A DNA stretch of 60,621 nucleotides from Rhodobacterales bacterium HKCCSP123 (GTDB lineage Bacteria > Pseudomonadota > Alphaproteobacteria > Rhodobacterales > Rhodobacteraceae): positions 1 through 60,621 of the forward strand of contig WVSO01000014.1 in assembly GCA_015689745.1 (NCBI GenBank), read 5' to 3'. This document shows positions 39,009 to 48,694 of the stretch, in pieces (the stretch's first letter is position 1; each line of letters starts with the position of its first letter). The notes beneath the pieces were generated by a model that saw only the letters and a program-made list of their open reading frames with translations, did no database searches and was not told the origin of the DNA. A program made the position numbers and the translations under genes.

Positions 39009-41420
39009 TCAGGCGCGCATCCGGGGGTCGTCCCAGAGCGGCGCCGTCACGACACGGGCCGGGCGTATCCGGCCGAGGATCTCGATCCCGACGGCCAGCC
39101 CGTCCGCGATCCGCTGCGCGGGCAGGAAGCCCATCGCGACCGACTGTCCGGTCCAGTGCGAATAGCCGCCCGATGTGCAGAAGCCCACGACCGCGCCGTC
39201 GAGCCAGATCGGCTCGTAGGCCACCACATCGGCATCCTCTGCCTCCACCACGAAGGTGACGAGCTGCCGGGCGGGCGGCGCGGCGCGCTCGGCCTCTGCA
39301 GCCGCGCGGCCGATGAACGGCGCGTCCTTCTTCCACGCGATGAACCGGTCGAGACCGGTTTCGCCGGGGGTGTAGTCGGGCGAGAACTCCCGCATCCAGG
39401 ATCCGAAGCCGCGGTCGAGGCGCAGTGACATCATCGCGCGCATCCCGAAGGGCTTGATGCCGAAGGCCTGTCCCTTGTCCCAAAGCACCCGCCAGAGGGC
39501 CCTCTGCTCCATCGCATCGACATAGATCTCGTAGCCGAGATCCCCGGTGTAGCTGACGCGCTGCACGATGGCGTCCGAAAGCCCGATGGTCAGGCGGCGG
39601 ACGTCCATGAAGCGCATCTCCGACACATCCTGCCGCGTGACGGCGGCCAGAAGGTCGCGCGCGCGCGGCCCCGCAATCTGGAACCCGGTGCGGCTGTCCG
39701 AGATGTTCCGGACATGAACATCGCCCTCCAACCACTTGTCGAACCATCGCAAATGGTAATCCTGCGCGCCGTAGCTCGCGGTCAGCTGGAACTCGGTCTC
39801 CGACAGGCAGGAGACGGTGAAATCCCCGATGATGCGGCCTTTCTCCGACAGCATCGGCGTCAGCGACAGCCGTCCCGGCGCGGGAATGCGGCCGGCCATG
39901 ACCCGGTCGAGCCAGGCCCGCGCATCGCGGCCCGTGACGCGGTACTTGCCGAAATTCTGCAACTCGTTGATGCCGACGCCCGTCCGCACCGCGCGGACCT
40001 CGCGCGCGGTCGCCTCCCAGGCGTTCGAGCGGCGGAAGGACGGCGTTTCGTACCGTGCTTCGCCGGGGGCCGCGAAGTAATTCACCACCTCCAGCCCGTA
40101 TTGCTGGCCCCAGACCGCACCCATCGCGTCGAAGGTGTCGTACATCGGCGTCGTGCGGTGGGGCCGGGCGGCGGGCAGTTCCTCGTTCGGGTAGACCACG
40201 GAAAACCGCGTCTGGTAGTTCTCGATCACCTTGGGCAGCGTGTAGCCCGGCCCGATCCAGCGCCCGAAGCGGGCGACATCCATCGCCATCACGTCGCGTT
40301 CGGCCTCGCCCTCGACCATCCATTGCGCAAGCGACAGGCCCACGCCGCCGCCCTGCGAAAAGCCCGCCATCACGCCGCAAGCCGACCAGTAGTTGCGCAG
40401 CCCCGGCACCGGGCCGACCAGCGGGTTGCCGTCGGGGGCGAAGGTGAAGGGACCGTGGATCACCGACTTGATGCCCGCGCGTTCCAGCACCGGGAAGCGG
40501 CGATAGGCGAAGGCGACACTCGACTCGATCTTGTCGAAATCATCGGGCAGAAGCTCGTGCCCGAATTCCCAGGGCGTGCCGTCGACGGCCCAGGGGCGGC
40601 AGGTCTGTTCGTAGAACCCGATGCAGAGCCCGCGCCCCTCCTGCCTCAGGTAGCTCTCGCCCGAGGGGTCCATCACGTGCGGGTGTTCGCCGCCCGCGTC
40701 GATCATCGCGGCGATCTCGGGCACCTCCTCGGTCACGAGATACTGGTGTTCCATCGGGTGCAGCGGCAGGTAACAGCCCGCCATCGCCGCCACCTCGCGC
40801 GCCCAGAGACCGGCCGCGTTGACCACGTGCTCGGCATGGATGGTGCCCTTGGCGGTCACAACGTCCCACGTCCCGTCGGGGCGGGGGTTGGTTTCCAGGA
40901 CCTGCGTGTGAAGCACGATCTCGGCGCCCCCCATCTTCGCCGCCCGCGCATAGGCATGCGTCGTGCCCGAGGGGTCGAGATGGCCGTCGAGCGGGTCGTA
41001 GAGCCCGCCGAGAACCCCCTCCACGTTGGTGATCGGGGCAAGGGCCTTGATCTCTTCCGGCCCGATGATCTCGGTCTCCAGCCCCATGAAGCGGTGCTTC
41101 GCGCGCTCCGCCTTCAGCATGTCGAGCCGCTCGGGCGTGTCGGCCAGCGTCACGCCGCCCACGTGATGAAGGCCGCAGGACATGCCCGTCAGCGCTTCCA
41201 GCTCGCGGTAGAGCCGGATGGTGTAGCCCTGGAGCGCGGCCATGTTAGTGTCGCCGTTCAGCGTGTGGAACCCGCCCGCCGCGTGCCATGTCGAGCCGGA
41301 GGTCAGTTCCGAGCGTTCCAGCAGCATCACGTCGGACCAGCCCAGCTTGGTCAGGTGATAGGCGACCGAACAGCCGACGACGCCGCCGCCGATGATGCAG
41401 ACGCGGGTGGTGGTTTTCAT
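39009..41420 (-). CDS. Dimethylglycine/sarcosine dehydrogenase-type FAD oxidoreductase with GcvT domain
   Basis: 803 residues. FAD-binding N-terminus: VCIIGGGVVGCSVAYHL, then SGSTWHAAGGFHTLN. The DAO-fold half extends to about residue 380, with NYWSACGVMAGFSQGGGVG. A linker follows, then an aminomethyltransferase (GcvT) folate-binding half with GVGINELQNFGKYRVTG, GDFTVSCLSETEF, and SRSAGYSHW-like segments near the end. The family oxidatively demethylates dimethylglycine, sarcosine or related amines and passes C1 units to tetrahydrofolate. The exact substrate cannot be told from sequence. Confidence 0.9.
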   Translation of the reverse strand: MKTTTRVCIIGGGVVGCSVAYHLTKLGWSDVMLLERSELTSGSTWHAAGGFHTLNGDTNMAALQGYTIRLYRELEALTGMSCGLHHVGGVTLADTPERLDMLKAERAKHRFMGLETEIIGPEEIKALAPITNVEGVLGGLYDPLDGHLDPSGTTHAYARAAKMGGAEIVLHTQVLETNPRPDGTWDVVTAKGTIHAEHVVNAAGLWAREVAAMAGCYLPLHPMEHQYLVTEEVPEIAAMIDAGGEHPHVMDPSGESYLRQEGRGLCIGFYEQTCRPWAVDGTPWEFGHELLPDDFDKIESSVAFAYRRFPVLERAGIKSVIHGPFTFAPDGNPLVGPVPGLRNYWSACGVMAGFSQGGGVGLSLAQWMVEGEAERDVMAMDVARFGRWIGPGYTLPKVIENYQTRFSVVYPNEELPAARPHRTTPMYDTFDAMGAVWGQQYGLEVVNYFAAPGEARYETPSFRRSNAWEATAREVRAVRTGVGINELQNFGKYRVTGRDARAWLDRVMAGRIPAPGRLSLTPMLSEKGRIIGDFTVSCLSETEFQLTASYGAQDYHLRWFDKWLEGDVHVRNISDSRTGFQIAGPRARDLLAAVTRQDVSEMRFMDVRRLTIGLSDAIVQRVSYTGDLGYEIYVDAMEQRALWRVLWDKGQAFGIKPFGMRAMMSLRLDRGFGSWMREFSPDYTPGETGLDRFIAWKKDAPFIGRAAAEAERAAPPARQLVTFVVEAEDADVVAYEPIWLDGAVVGFCTSGGYSHWTGQSVAMGFLPAQRIADGLAVGIEILGRIRPARVVTAPLWDDPRMRA

Positions 41421-41521
41421 GGGACGCCTCCGTTAGCCTCGTCCGGGCAGGCTTGCGGCGCGGCGCGTGCTGCCACAAGCCCAAAGGCGACATTCCGTGT
41501 CGCAGGTCGGAAAGGGGCCCG

Positions 41522-42781
41522 ATGTTCCGCTCGATCCTTCGCTGGGTGCGACAGCAGTCGCGCCGCATCCACGTGCGGGTGATCCTCTTCGCCGTGCTGA
41601 ACATGGCGGCCCTCGGCCTTGCCGTCGTCATCGGCCCGCTTCTGCCCCCGGGTCTGGGCGACCTGATCGGCGCGCGCTCTGTCGATACGATCCTGCAGGT
41701 CATCGCCTCGTCCATGCTGGCGGTCGTCACCTTCTCGCTGACGATCATGGTGACGGGCTTTTCGCGGGCCGAGGGGCAATGGACCCCGCGCAGCCATATC
41801 CTCCTGCGCGAGGACACGCGGACCCATTCGGTTCTGGCGACCTTCCTCGGGGCCTATCTCTACGCGCTGATCGCCATCATCCTGCGCGCGGCCGATGTCT
41901 TCGGCGAAAGCGAGCTGGTGGTGCTGTTCTTCACCACGCTGCTCGTCGTGGCTGCGATCATCTGGTCGATCATCCGCTGGATCCTGCATCTCGAGGGCTA
42001 CGGCAGCCTGACGCTGACCGCCCGGCAGCTGGAACGCCGCGCCGCGACCGCGGTGCGCGAGGCCGCGCGCTTTCCGGCGCAGGGGGCGCAGCCGCTGACC
42101 CCCGATGTGACCCTCCCCGAAGAGGGCACCGACCTGCGCGCGGCACGGGCGGGCTATGTCCAGCAGATCTTCGAAGAGGCGTTGCAGGACGAGGCGAAGA
42201 CCCTCGACGCCCGCATCTTCGTGCTTGCGCCCCCGGGCCGCTACGTCCAGCGCGGCGACGTTCTGGCCCGCATCGCGGGTGCGCACGCGCCCGGCCGGGA
42301 GGCGATGACCCGCCTGCGCGCGGCGATCCCGGTCGATGACGTGCGCAGCTTCGAGATGGACCCGGTCTTCGGCGTGACCGTGCTGGCCGAGATCGCCACG
42401 CGCGCCTTGTCACCCGGCGTGAACGACCCCGGCACCGCCATCGACATCATCCACCGCCTGTCGCATGTCATCGGCGAGGCGCGGGTCGCGCCGGAGCTCG
42501 ACGCCCCGCGACACGACCGGGTCTGGATCGAACCCCTGTCGGTCGAGGCGCTGTTCGAGGCGAGCTTCGCCCCCATCGCGCGCTGCGCGGGCGACGCGGT
42601 CGAGGTTCATGTCGCGCTGGCCCATGCCTTCGCCGCGATCGGGCGCGTGGGCGACGACGCGATGGCCGAGGCCGCCCGGCAGGCCGCGGCAGGTCACATG
42701 GCACGGGCGAAGACGCAGATCTCCCACCGCCCCGACCTCGAACGCCTGCAGAAGTCCGTCAGCCGAGCTTCCGGACCTTGA
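41522..42781 (+). CDS. DUF2254 family membrane protein
   Basis: 419 residues from ATG 41522 (ggaaagggg upstream). Four N-terminal membrane spans (around LFAVLNMAALGLAVVIGPLL, VIASSMLAVVTFSLTIMVTG, ATFLGAYLYALIAIIL, VVLFFTTLLVVAAIIWSIIRW) are followed by a soluble domain with GYVQQIF, PGRYVQRGDVLA and ATRALSPGVNDPGTAIDII, typical of DUF2254. Function unknown. Its 3' end overlaps the convergent CorC gene by 23 bases. Confidence 0.85.
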   Translation: MFRSILRWVRQQSRRIHVRVILFAVLNMAALGLAVVIGPLLPPGLGDLIGARSVDTILQVIASSMLAVVTFSLTIMVTGFSRAEGQWTPRSHILLREDTRTHSVLATFLGAYLYALIAIILRAADVFGESELVVLFFTTLLVVAAIIWSIIRWILHLEGYGSLTLTARQLERRAATAVREAARFPAQGAQPLTPDVTLPEEGTDLRAARAGYVQQIFEEALQDEAKTLDARIFVLAPPGRYVQRGDVLARIAGAHAPGREAMTRLRAAIPVDDVRSFEMDPVFGVTVLAEIATRALSPGVNDPGTAIDIIHRLSHVIGEARVAPELDAPRHDRVWIEPLSVEALFEASFAPIARCAGDAVEVHVALAHAFAAIGRVGDDAMAEAARQAAAGHMARAKTQISHRPDLERLQKSVSRASGP

Positions 42782-44087
42782 GCCGCGTCAGGCGGTTCTT
42801 GTCGCGTTCGGCCACCTCGAAGCGGAACCCGTGAAAGCTGAAGACCTGGCCCACGACCGGGATCGACTGCGCCTCGTGGATGACGAGGCCCGCGACCGTG
42901 TTCGCCTCGTCGTCGGGCAGCGTCAGGTCGGTCGCGCGGTTGAAGTCCCGGATCGTCATGGCGCCGTCGATGAGGTAGGTTCCGTCGGGGCCGGGGGCGA
43001 GCATGGCGGCCTCGGGCGTGTCGAACTCGTCGGTGATCTCGCCCACGATCTCCTCGAGGATGTCCTCGAGCGTGATCAGACCGCGCAGCGCGCCGTATTC
43101 ATCGACCACCAGGGCGAAATGCGTGTGCCGTTTCAGGAACTGGCGCAGCTGGTCGTCGAGCGTCGTGGTCTCGGGGATGAAGTAGGGTTTCACCGCAACG
43201 TCGGTGATCTTGAATCCCTTCAGCCCGGGCGCCTCCGCACCCCGCGTCAGCCGGTCGATGGCGCGGAGCAGGTCCTTGGCGTGGACGAGGCCGATGATGT
43301 TCTCCTGCTCTCCCTTGTAGACGGGCAGGCGGGTGTGAGGCGATTGCAGCGCCTGGCTCAGGATCTCTTCCGGGTCGGCGTCGGCGTCGATCATCTCGAT
43401 GCCGGAGCGGTGGAGCATGATCTCCTCGACCGTGCGCTCGTGCAGGTCGAGCGCGCCGAGAAGCCGGTCGCGCTGCTCCTTTTCCACCGTGCCCTCGGAA
43501 TGGCCGAGCGAGAGGGCGCCCATGATCTCTTCATGGACGGAGACCATGTTCGCGCCGGCGTCGATCCGCACGCCGAAAAGGCGCAGCACGCCGCGGACAA
43601 GCAGGCGCACGACCGAGACCACGGGCGCCATGACCGAGACGACGAGACCGACGGGACGCGCGATGCGCGCCGCGGTCCGTTCGGGGTCGTTGATGGCGTA
43701 GGTCTTGGGCAGGACCTCGGCGAAGATCAGGACGAGGGCCGTCATCACCAGCGTGGCGATGGCGACGCCGCCTTCGCCGAGTAGCGTCGTCAGAAGCGCT
43801 GTCGCCAGCGATGTGGCGAGGATGTTCACCAGGTTGTTGCCCAGCAGGATGCCGCCGATCAGGCGCTCGTTGTCTTCCTTCAGCGCCAGCGCCCGGTCGG
43901 CGCCCGCCGCCTGTTCGCCGCGGTCGACCATCGAGCGCAGCTTGCCGCGGGTCGAGGCCGTCAGCGCGGTTTCCGAGCCCGAGAAGAACCCCGAGCACAG
44001 AAGCAGGAACAGGATCACCGCGGCGGTGATCCAGGTTGCGGGATCGGCGAGGGCGGAAAGCGCCTCGGGCGGGGGAAGGTTGTCCAT
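42759..44087 (-). CDS. CorC/HlyC family protein (CNNM/CBS type)
   Basis: 442 residues. An N-terminal DUF21/CNNM membrane domain (LLLCSGFFSGSETALTAS, IGGILLGNNLVNILATSLAT, VMTALVLIFAEVLPKTYA) is followed by a CBS pair (around MLHRSGIEMID and HTHFALVVDEYGALRGLITLED) and a CorC_HlyC C-terminal domain. The family is linked to magnesium/cobalt homeostasis, despite the older name hemolysin. Confidence 0.92.
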   Translation of the reverse strand: MDNLPPPEALSALADPATWITAAVILFLLLCSGFFSGSETALTASTRGKLRSMVDRGEQAAGADRALALKEDNERLIGGILLGNNLVNILATSLATALLTTLLGEGGVAIATLVMTALVLIFAEVLPKTYAINDPERTAARIARPVGLVVSVMAPVVSVVRLLVRGVLRLFGVRIDAGANMVSVHEEIMGALSLGHSEGTVEKEQRDRLLGALDLHERTVEEIMLHRSGIEMIDADADPEEILSQALQSPHTRLPVYKGEQENIIGLVHAKDLLRAIDRLTRGAEAPGLKGFKITDVAVKPYFIPETTTLDDQLRQFLKRHTHFALVVDEYGALRGLITLEDILEEIVGEITDEFDTPEAAMLAPGPDGTYLIDGAMTIRDFNRATDLTLPDDEANTVAGLVIHEAQSIPVVGQVFSFHGFRFEVAERDKNRLTRLKVRKLG

Positions 44088-44161
44088 GCCGCGGTTATGG
44101 GGTGGGGCGCGCGCCGCTTCAAGATGGCTGCGGTGCGCAGCGTGGCTTGTGTTGCGCCGAT

Positions 44162-44198
44162 GGGGGCTCCGCCCCCGTCGCGTGCCGCGACTCCCCCG
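44162..44198 (-). repeat. Double-hairpin intergenic repeat, copy 2 (inverted)
   Basis: The reverse complement matches 38851–38888 except for two swapped bases in the first loop. It lies between the start of the CorC gene and the end of xerD. Confidence 0.75.
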
Positions 44199-44232
44199 CC
44201 ATATTTGGGGGATAGAGATGGGGGCGCGCGCG

Positions 44233-45177
44233 TTAACCTTGACGGTTTGCGAGCGGGTGGTTCTCGAGGACGAGGCGTTTCAGGCGTTCGTCGAGGATAT
44301 GGGTGTAGATCTCGGTGGTGGCGATGTCGGCGTGGCCGAGGAGCGCCTGGATCGCGCGCAGATCTGCGCCGTTCTGCAGCAGGTGCGTGGCGAAGGCATG
44401 GCGCAGCGTGTGCGGCGTGACGCGGGCCGGGTCGAGGTTCGCGGCCAGCGCAAGCTCCTTGATGAGCGTGAAGAAGCGGATGCGCGTGAGGTGGCCCGCC
44501 TTGCCCCGCGAGGGAAAGAGGAAGGGGGAGGGGCGCGCGCCGGTCTCGGCCTTCTGCCGCGCCTCCTCGGCGTCGCGGTGGGCGAGCCAGGCGATGATGG
44601 CCGTGCGGGCGGGGGGCGAGAGCGGGACCATGCGCTCCTTGCCGCCCTTGCCGCGGACCAGCAGAAGCTGCGGATCGCCGCGGACGGCGGCGGCGGGCAG
44701 CGCGACCAGTTCGGACACGCGCAGGCCCGTGGCGTAGAGCACCTGCATCAGGCAGGTGGTGCGCAGCCGGTCGGCGAGCGCGCGGCCATGGGTTTCGGCG
44801 GCGGCGAGAAGCGCGTCGACCTCCTCCATGCCAAGCGTGCCGGGCAGGCTGCGCCTGCGCCCGGGGCCCTTGATCTGGAGCGCGGGGTTGTCGCTGCGCC
44901 AGCCCTCGTCCACGGCGAAGCGGAAGAACTGTTTCAGCGCGGACAGACGGCGGGCGCGGGTGGCGGGGGCGAGCCCCTCGGCGTCGAGATGGGCGAGATA
45001 GGCCTCGAGCATCGCGCGGTCGGCGGCGGCGAGGGTGCTGCCCCTGCGCGCCAGCCAGTCGGCGGCATCGGACAGGTCGCGGCCATAGGCGAGCTGCGTG
45101 TTGCGCGCGGCCCCCTGTTCGGCGGCCTGCGCCTCGAGGAAGGTCGAGATCCGGCGCGCCGCCTCCCCCCCGGTCAT
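44233..45177 (-). CDS. xerD: Tyrosine recombinase XerD
   Basis: 314 residues. N-terminal core-binding domain (FLEAQAAEQGAARNTQLAYGRDL), then the catalytic domain with YATGLRVSELVAL, the lysine strand GKGGKERMVPL, HTLRHAFATHLL, LLGHADIATTEIYTHI. It resolves chromosome dimers at dif with XerC. The length and the absence of an N-terminal extension favour XerD over phage integrases. Confidence 0.93.
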   Translation of the reverse strand: MTGGEAARRISTFLEAQAAEQGAARNTQLAYGRDLSDAADWLARRGSTLAAADRAMLEAYLAHLDAEGLAPATRARRLSALKQFFRFAVDEGWRSDNPALQIKGPGRRRSLPGTLGMEEVDALLAAAETHGRALADRLRTTCLMQVLYATGLRVSELVALPAAAVRGDPQLLLVRGKGGKERMVPLSPPARTAIIAWLAHRDAEEARQKAETGARPSPFLFPSRGKAGHLTRIRFFTLIKELALAANLDPARVTPHTLRHAFATHLLQNGADLRAIQALLGHADIATTEIYTHILDERLKRLVLENHPLANRQG

Positions 45178-45181
45178 GGGT

Positions 45182-46726
45182 CTAGCCCTCGAGAAGGACG
45201 AGCTGGAGGGCCGCGCGGCGCGCCACGTCCTCCAGGCCCACGGTGCGGTAGAGCGTGAGGGCGTCCGTGATGTCGTCGGGATCGCGCTCGGCGTCCGACA
45301 GGACCAGCGCCGCGCGCAGGAGCGCCTCGCCCAGCCGGTCATTCTGGAGAAACCAGGCATAGCGGTGCGCGGGCGGTTCGGCGGCGAAGGCCCGGGCGGC
45401 GGCGGATGCGACCAGCCCGAGGCGCGCCGGGGCAGGCGCGGGCAGACCGCGCGCGAGAGCGAAGGCGAAGCGCTCGGCATCGGTCTGGGGAACGGCCGCC
45501 TGCGCGACCTCTTCGTAGACCGGGGACAGCAGGCCGATCCGCCGGGCGAGCAGACCCGCCTCGCCGGTGAGGGGGCTGCGCATGAGGCGCTGTGCATAGG
45601 CCTCGGCAAAGGCGGTCTCGAGCCCGGCCGCCTGCATCGCGTCCCAGGCCGGCGCGAGGCGCGCCGCGGTCTCGGTCGCGTCCCCCGCGAGCAGCGCGGC
45701 ATCGAAGCGTTGCAGCGCGGCCACCCTGTCCCAGACCCCACCCGAGGCCGAGGGCACGCGGGCGGTGTAGATGGCGAGCCATTGCCCCGCCTCGATCGCG
45801 CCCGAGCGGATGAGCCGTTCGGACGCGTCGAGCTGCGCGTTCCACCCGGCGAGATCGCTGAGATCGGCATGGGCGAAGGCCAGCGGCAGGGTCGTCGTCG
45901 CGGGCCGTTCGCCGATGGCCGCGCGCATGTGGAAGGCGAGCGGCGTCAGGTCGGGGTCGGGCGGCAGCGGTGGTTCCTCCTCGAAGAGTTCGGGGTCGAG
46001 GAAGCGGGCGATCAGGTCGCCTTCGGGGCGCGTGATGCGCCCCAGCGCCTCGCCCGTGTCCAGCGCCAGCGCGGCGGCCGGCCAGTCGCCCGCGCGCGCG
46101 AGGCAGAGGATGCGCGCAGGCAGCGTGGGGGCGAGGTCGGGGCTGGCTTCCATCGTCTGACAGGCGCGGTCGGCATGCCCGGTCAGGAGCGAGACATCGA
46201 ACCAGCGGCGGAAGACCTCGGCGTCCGACGCGCCCGCGCGCTCGATCAGCGCCTGGGCGGGGTCGAGCGCGCCGCGCGCGAGCAGCATGTCGACCCGCGC
46301 GAGGAAGAGCTGCGGCAGGTCGGGCGCGGCATCGGCCGGCGGATCGAGTTCGGCGAGCGCGAGCGTCTCGGTGAAGGACTGGATCGCGGGCAGCCCCTGG
46401 ACCGGCTGGGCCCGGAAGAGACGGGTCAGCGTCTCGGTCTCGGAGCTGCCCCAGAGATCGGCGGGAAGACCGGTGATCGAGCGGGGCAGAAGGCCGACCG
46501 CATCGATCGTCACCGCGCCGAGCGGCATGACCGTCACCTCGGGCGGCAGCGCCGAGGTCGCGATATCGGCATGGGGGCGCGTGACGGTGTCCGACAGCCA
46601 GTCGGGCGAAGAGAGCTCCGGCAGGTCGGACATGTCGAGGAGTTCCGGGGGCACCACCGGCACCTCCTGGGCCGCGGCGGGCAGGACCGAGGCGCCGAGC
46701 AGCAGAACCGCGGCCCTAGTCCACAT
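45182..46726 (-). CDS. Exported hypothetical protein (514 aa), helical repeats
   Basis: Signal peptide MWTRAAVLLLGASVLPAAA, cleavage before QEVPVV. The mature part is alanine/leucine-rich and helical (LFLARVDMLLARGALDPAQALIE, ALALDTGEALGRI), suggesting TPR-like or solenoid structure. It begins 11 bases inside the small upstream gene and ends 4 bases before xerD, forming an operon. Function unknown. Confidence 0.75.
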   Translation of the reverse strand: MWTRAAVLLLGASVLPAAAQEVPVVPPELLDMSDLPELSSPDWLSDTVTRPHADIATSALPPEVTVMPLGAVTIDAVGLLPRSITGLPADLWGSSETETLTRLFRAQPVQGLPAIQSFTETLALAELDPPADAAPDLPQLFLARVDMLLARGALDPAQALIERAGASDAEVFRRWFDVSLLTGHADRACQTMEASPDLAPTLPARILCLARAGDWPAAALALDTGEALGRITRPEGDLIARFLDPELFEEEPPLPPDPDLTPLAFHMRAAIGERPATTTLPLAFAHADLSDLAGWNAQLDASERLIRSGAIEAGQWLAIYTARVPSASGGVWDRVAALQRFDAALLAGDATETAARLAPAWDAMQAAGLETAFAEAYAQRLMRSPLTGEAGLLARRIGLLSPVYEEVAQAAVPQTDAERFAFALARGLPAPAPARLGLVASAAARAFAAEPPAHRYAWFLQNDRLGEALLRAALVLSDAERDPDDITDALTLYRTVGLEDVARRAALQLVLLEG

Positions 46727-46850
46727 CGAGGTCCACCGGATTGGTGACCGTGACCTGGTCCGGCACGAGGTAGCCCGAGTAGGAATAGCCGATCAGCCCG
46801 AGCGCGCCGAGCACGATCAGCAACAGCAGAAACCGGATGATGCGCCCCAT
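46716..46850 (-). CDS. Small membrane protein (44 aa), unknown
   Basis: Begins MGRIIRFLLLLIVLGALGLI, one membrane span, then a short periplasmic tail (LVPDQVTVTNPVDLDVD). ATG at 46850. Its 3' end overlaps the start of the 514-residue exported protein by 11 bases. It is divergent from aroK, 144 bases away. It resembles short anchor proteins; function unknown. Confidence 0.65.
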   Translation of the reverse strand: MGRIIRFLLLLIVLGALGLIGYSYSGYLVPDQVTVTNPVDLDVD

Positions 46851-46994
46851 GGTCCTTGTCGTCCTTGCCCCGTCTTGCCTCGGTTCGGCTCCGCGGCGCG
46901 CGTCGCCGCGGATCGGCGTTTGCCGCCGTTCTGGTTTCCTTATAAGCCATGCGGGGCGCGATTGCGCCAGCCAAGGGAAAGAAATTTCGGAATC

Positions 46995-47576
46995 ATGGGC
47001 GAAACCACGCCACATTCGTGTGAACGGACGGGCGAATCCCTTCTGCGGACGGTCGTTCTCATCGGCATGATGGGTGCGGGCAAGACGGCCGTGGGCCGGG
47101 CGCTGGCGACGCGGCTGGGGGTCGAGATGCGCGACTCGGATGCCGAGATCGTCGCCTCGGCGCAGCTCAGCATCGCCGAGATCTTCGAACGCTACGGCGA
47201 GCCCTTCTTCCGCGAGAAGGAAAGCGCGGTCATCGCGCGGCTTCTCGACGGGCCGCCCTGCATCCTGTCGACGGGCGGGGGCGCGTGGCTGTCCGAGGCG
47301 AACCGGCGGCTTCTGACGCGGGAGGCAGTGGTGCTGTGGCTGCAGGCCGACCTCGACTTGCTGTGGCAGCGCGTGCGGCACAAGACGACGCGCCCGCTTC
47401 TGCGGACCGGAAACCCGAAGCGGACGCTGGCCGAGATCCACGCAGCACGCGATCCGATCTATGCGCTGGCGCCCCTCAGGGTGCATGTCGATCCGGCCTG
47501 GTCGATCGAGGACACGGCCGAGCGGGTGATGGCGGAACTGGCGCGCGCGGGCGCGGTGGAGGGGTACGGGCAATGA
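46995..47576 (+). CDS. aroK: Shikimate kinase
   Basis: 193 residues, ATP-dependent phosphorylation of shikimate in aromatic amino acid biosynthesis. P-loop VVLIGMMGAGKTAVGRALA, the substrate-binding DSDAEI, EIFERYGEPFFREKES, CILSTGGGAWL and the RPLL lid arginines. The stop overlaps the aroB start (ATGA), the usual aroK–aroB coupling. Confidence 0.95.
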   Translation: MGETTPHSCERTGESLLRTVVLIGMMGAGKTAVGRALATRLGVEMRDSDAEIVASAQLSIAEIFERYGEPFFREKESAVIARLLDGPPCILSTGGGAWLSEANRRLLTREAVVLWLQADLDLLWQRVRHKTTRPLLRTGNPKRTLAEIHAARDPIYALAPLRVHVDPAWSIEDTAERVMAELARAGAVEGYGQ

Positions 47577-48685
47577 CGGTCACGGTGCATGTGCCGCTCG
47601 GCGAGCGGGCTTACGACGTTCGGATCGGTGCGGGGCTGGTGGCGCGGGCGGGCGAGGAGATCTCGCCGCTCCTTCGGCGCCGGAAGGTCTGGATCGTGAC
47701 CGAAGAGCGGGTCGCGGCGCTCCACCTGGCGGCGCTCGAGGGGGGGCTGCGCGCTGCCGGTGTCGCGTGCGCCGCGCTGATCCTGCCGCCGGGCGAGGGG
47801 ACGAAGAGCTGGCCGAACCTCATTCGCGTGGTCGAATGGTGGCTGACGGAAAAGGTCGAGCGGCGCGACGTGGTGATCGCCTTCGGCGGCGGGGTGATCG
47901 GCGACCTGGTGGGCTTCGCCGCCGCGATCCTGCGGCGCGGCGTGCGCTTCGTGCAGGTGCCGACCTCGCTCCTGGCGCAGGTGGATTCGTCGGTGGGCGG
48001 CAAGACCGGGATCAACACGGAGCACGGCAAGAACCTGGTGGGCAGTTTCCACCAGCCCTCGCTGGTGCTGGCCGATATCGACGTGCTGGGCACGCTTGCG
48101 CCGCGCGATTTTCTCGCGGGTTACGGCGAGGTGGCGAAATACGGGCTTCTGGGGGATGCCGGGTTCTTCGGCTGGCTCGAGGAGAACGGCCCGGCGCTTG
48201 CCGCGGGCGATGCCGCGCTCAGGGCCGAGGCGGTGCGCCGCTCGGTCCAGATGAAGGCCGATATCGTCGTGCGCGACGAGACCGAGCAGGGCGACCGCGC
48301 GCTTCTGAACCTCGGGCACACCTTCTGCCACGCGCTCGAGGCCGCGACGGGCTATTCCGACCGGCTGCTCCATGGCGAAGGCGTGGCGATCGGCTGCGCG
48401 CTGGCCTTCGAACTGTCCTCGCGCCTGGGGCTATGCGCCCAGGAAGACCCGAGCCGCGTGCGCGCGCACCTGGCCGCGATGGGCATGACGCGCGACCTGG
48501 CCGACATTCCGGGCGACCTGCCGGATGCCGACGGGCTGCTGGCGCTGATGGGGCAGGACAAGAAGGTGGTCGATGGCCAGCTGCGCTTCATCCTTGCGCA
48601 CGGGATCGGCGAGGCCTTCGTCACCGGCGATGTGCCGGCGGAGGCCGTGCGCGCCGTGCTGCAGGATGCCCTGACAGGGCGCTGA
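47573..48685 (+). CDS. aroB: 3-dehydroquinate synthase
   Basis: 370 residues. Signature regions: LPPGEGTKSW, VIAFGGGVIGDLVGFAA, VQVPTSLLAQVDSSVGGKTGIN, the metal-site LAGYGEVAKYG, and NLGHTFCHALEA. It makes 3-dehydroquinate from DAHP. Translationally coupled to aroK. Confidence 0.96.
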   Translation: MTVTVHVPLGERAYDVRIGAGLVARAGEEISPLLRRRKVWIVTEERVAALHLAALEGGLRAAGVACAALILPPGEGTKSWPNLIRVVEWWLTEKVERRDVVIAFGGGVIGDLVGFAAAILRRGVRFVQVPTSLLAQVDSSVGGKTGINTEHGKNLVGSFHQPSLVLADIDVLGTLAPRDFLAGYGEVAKYGLLGDAGFFGWLEENGPALAAGDAALRAEAVRRSVQMKADIVVRDETEQGDRALLNLGHTFCHALEAATGYSDRLLHGEGVAIGCALAFELSSRLGLCAQEDPSRVRAHLAAMGMTRDLADIPGDLPDADGLLALMGQDKKVVDGQLRFILAHGIGEAFVTGDVPAEAVRAVLQDALTGR

Positions 48686-48694
48686 GACGCCGCT

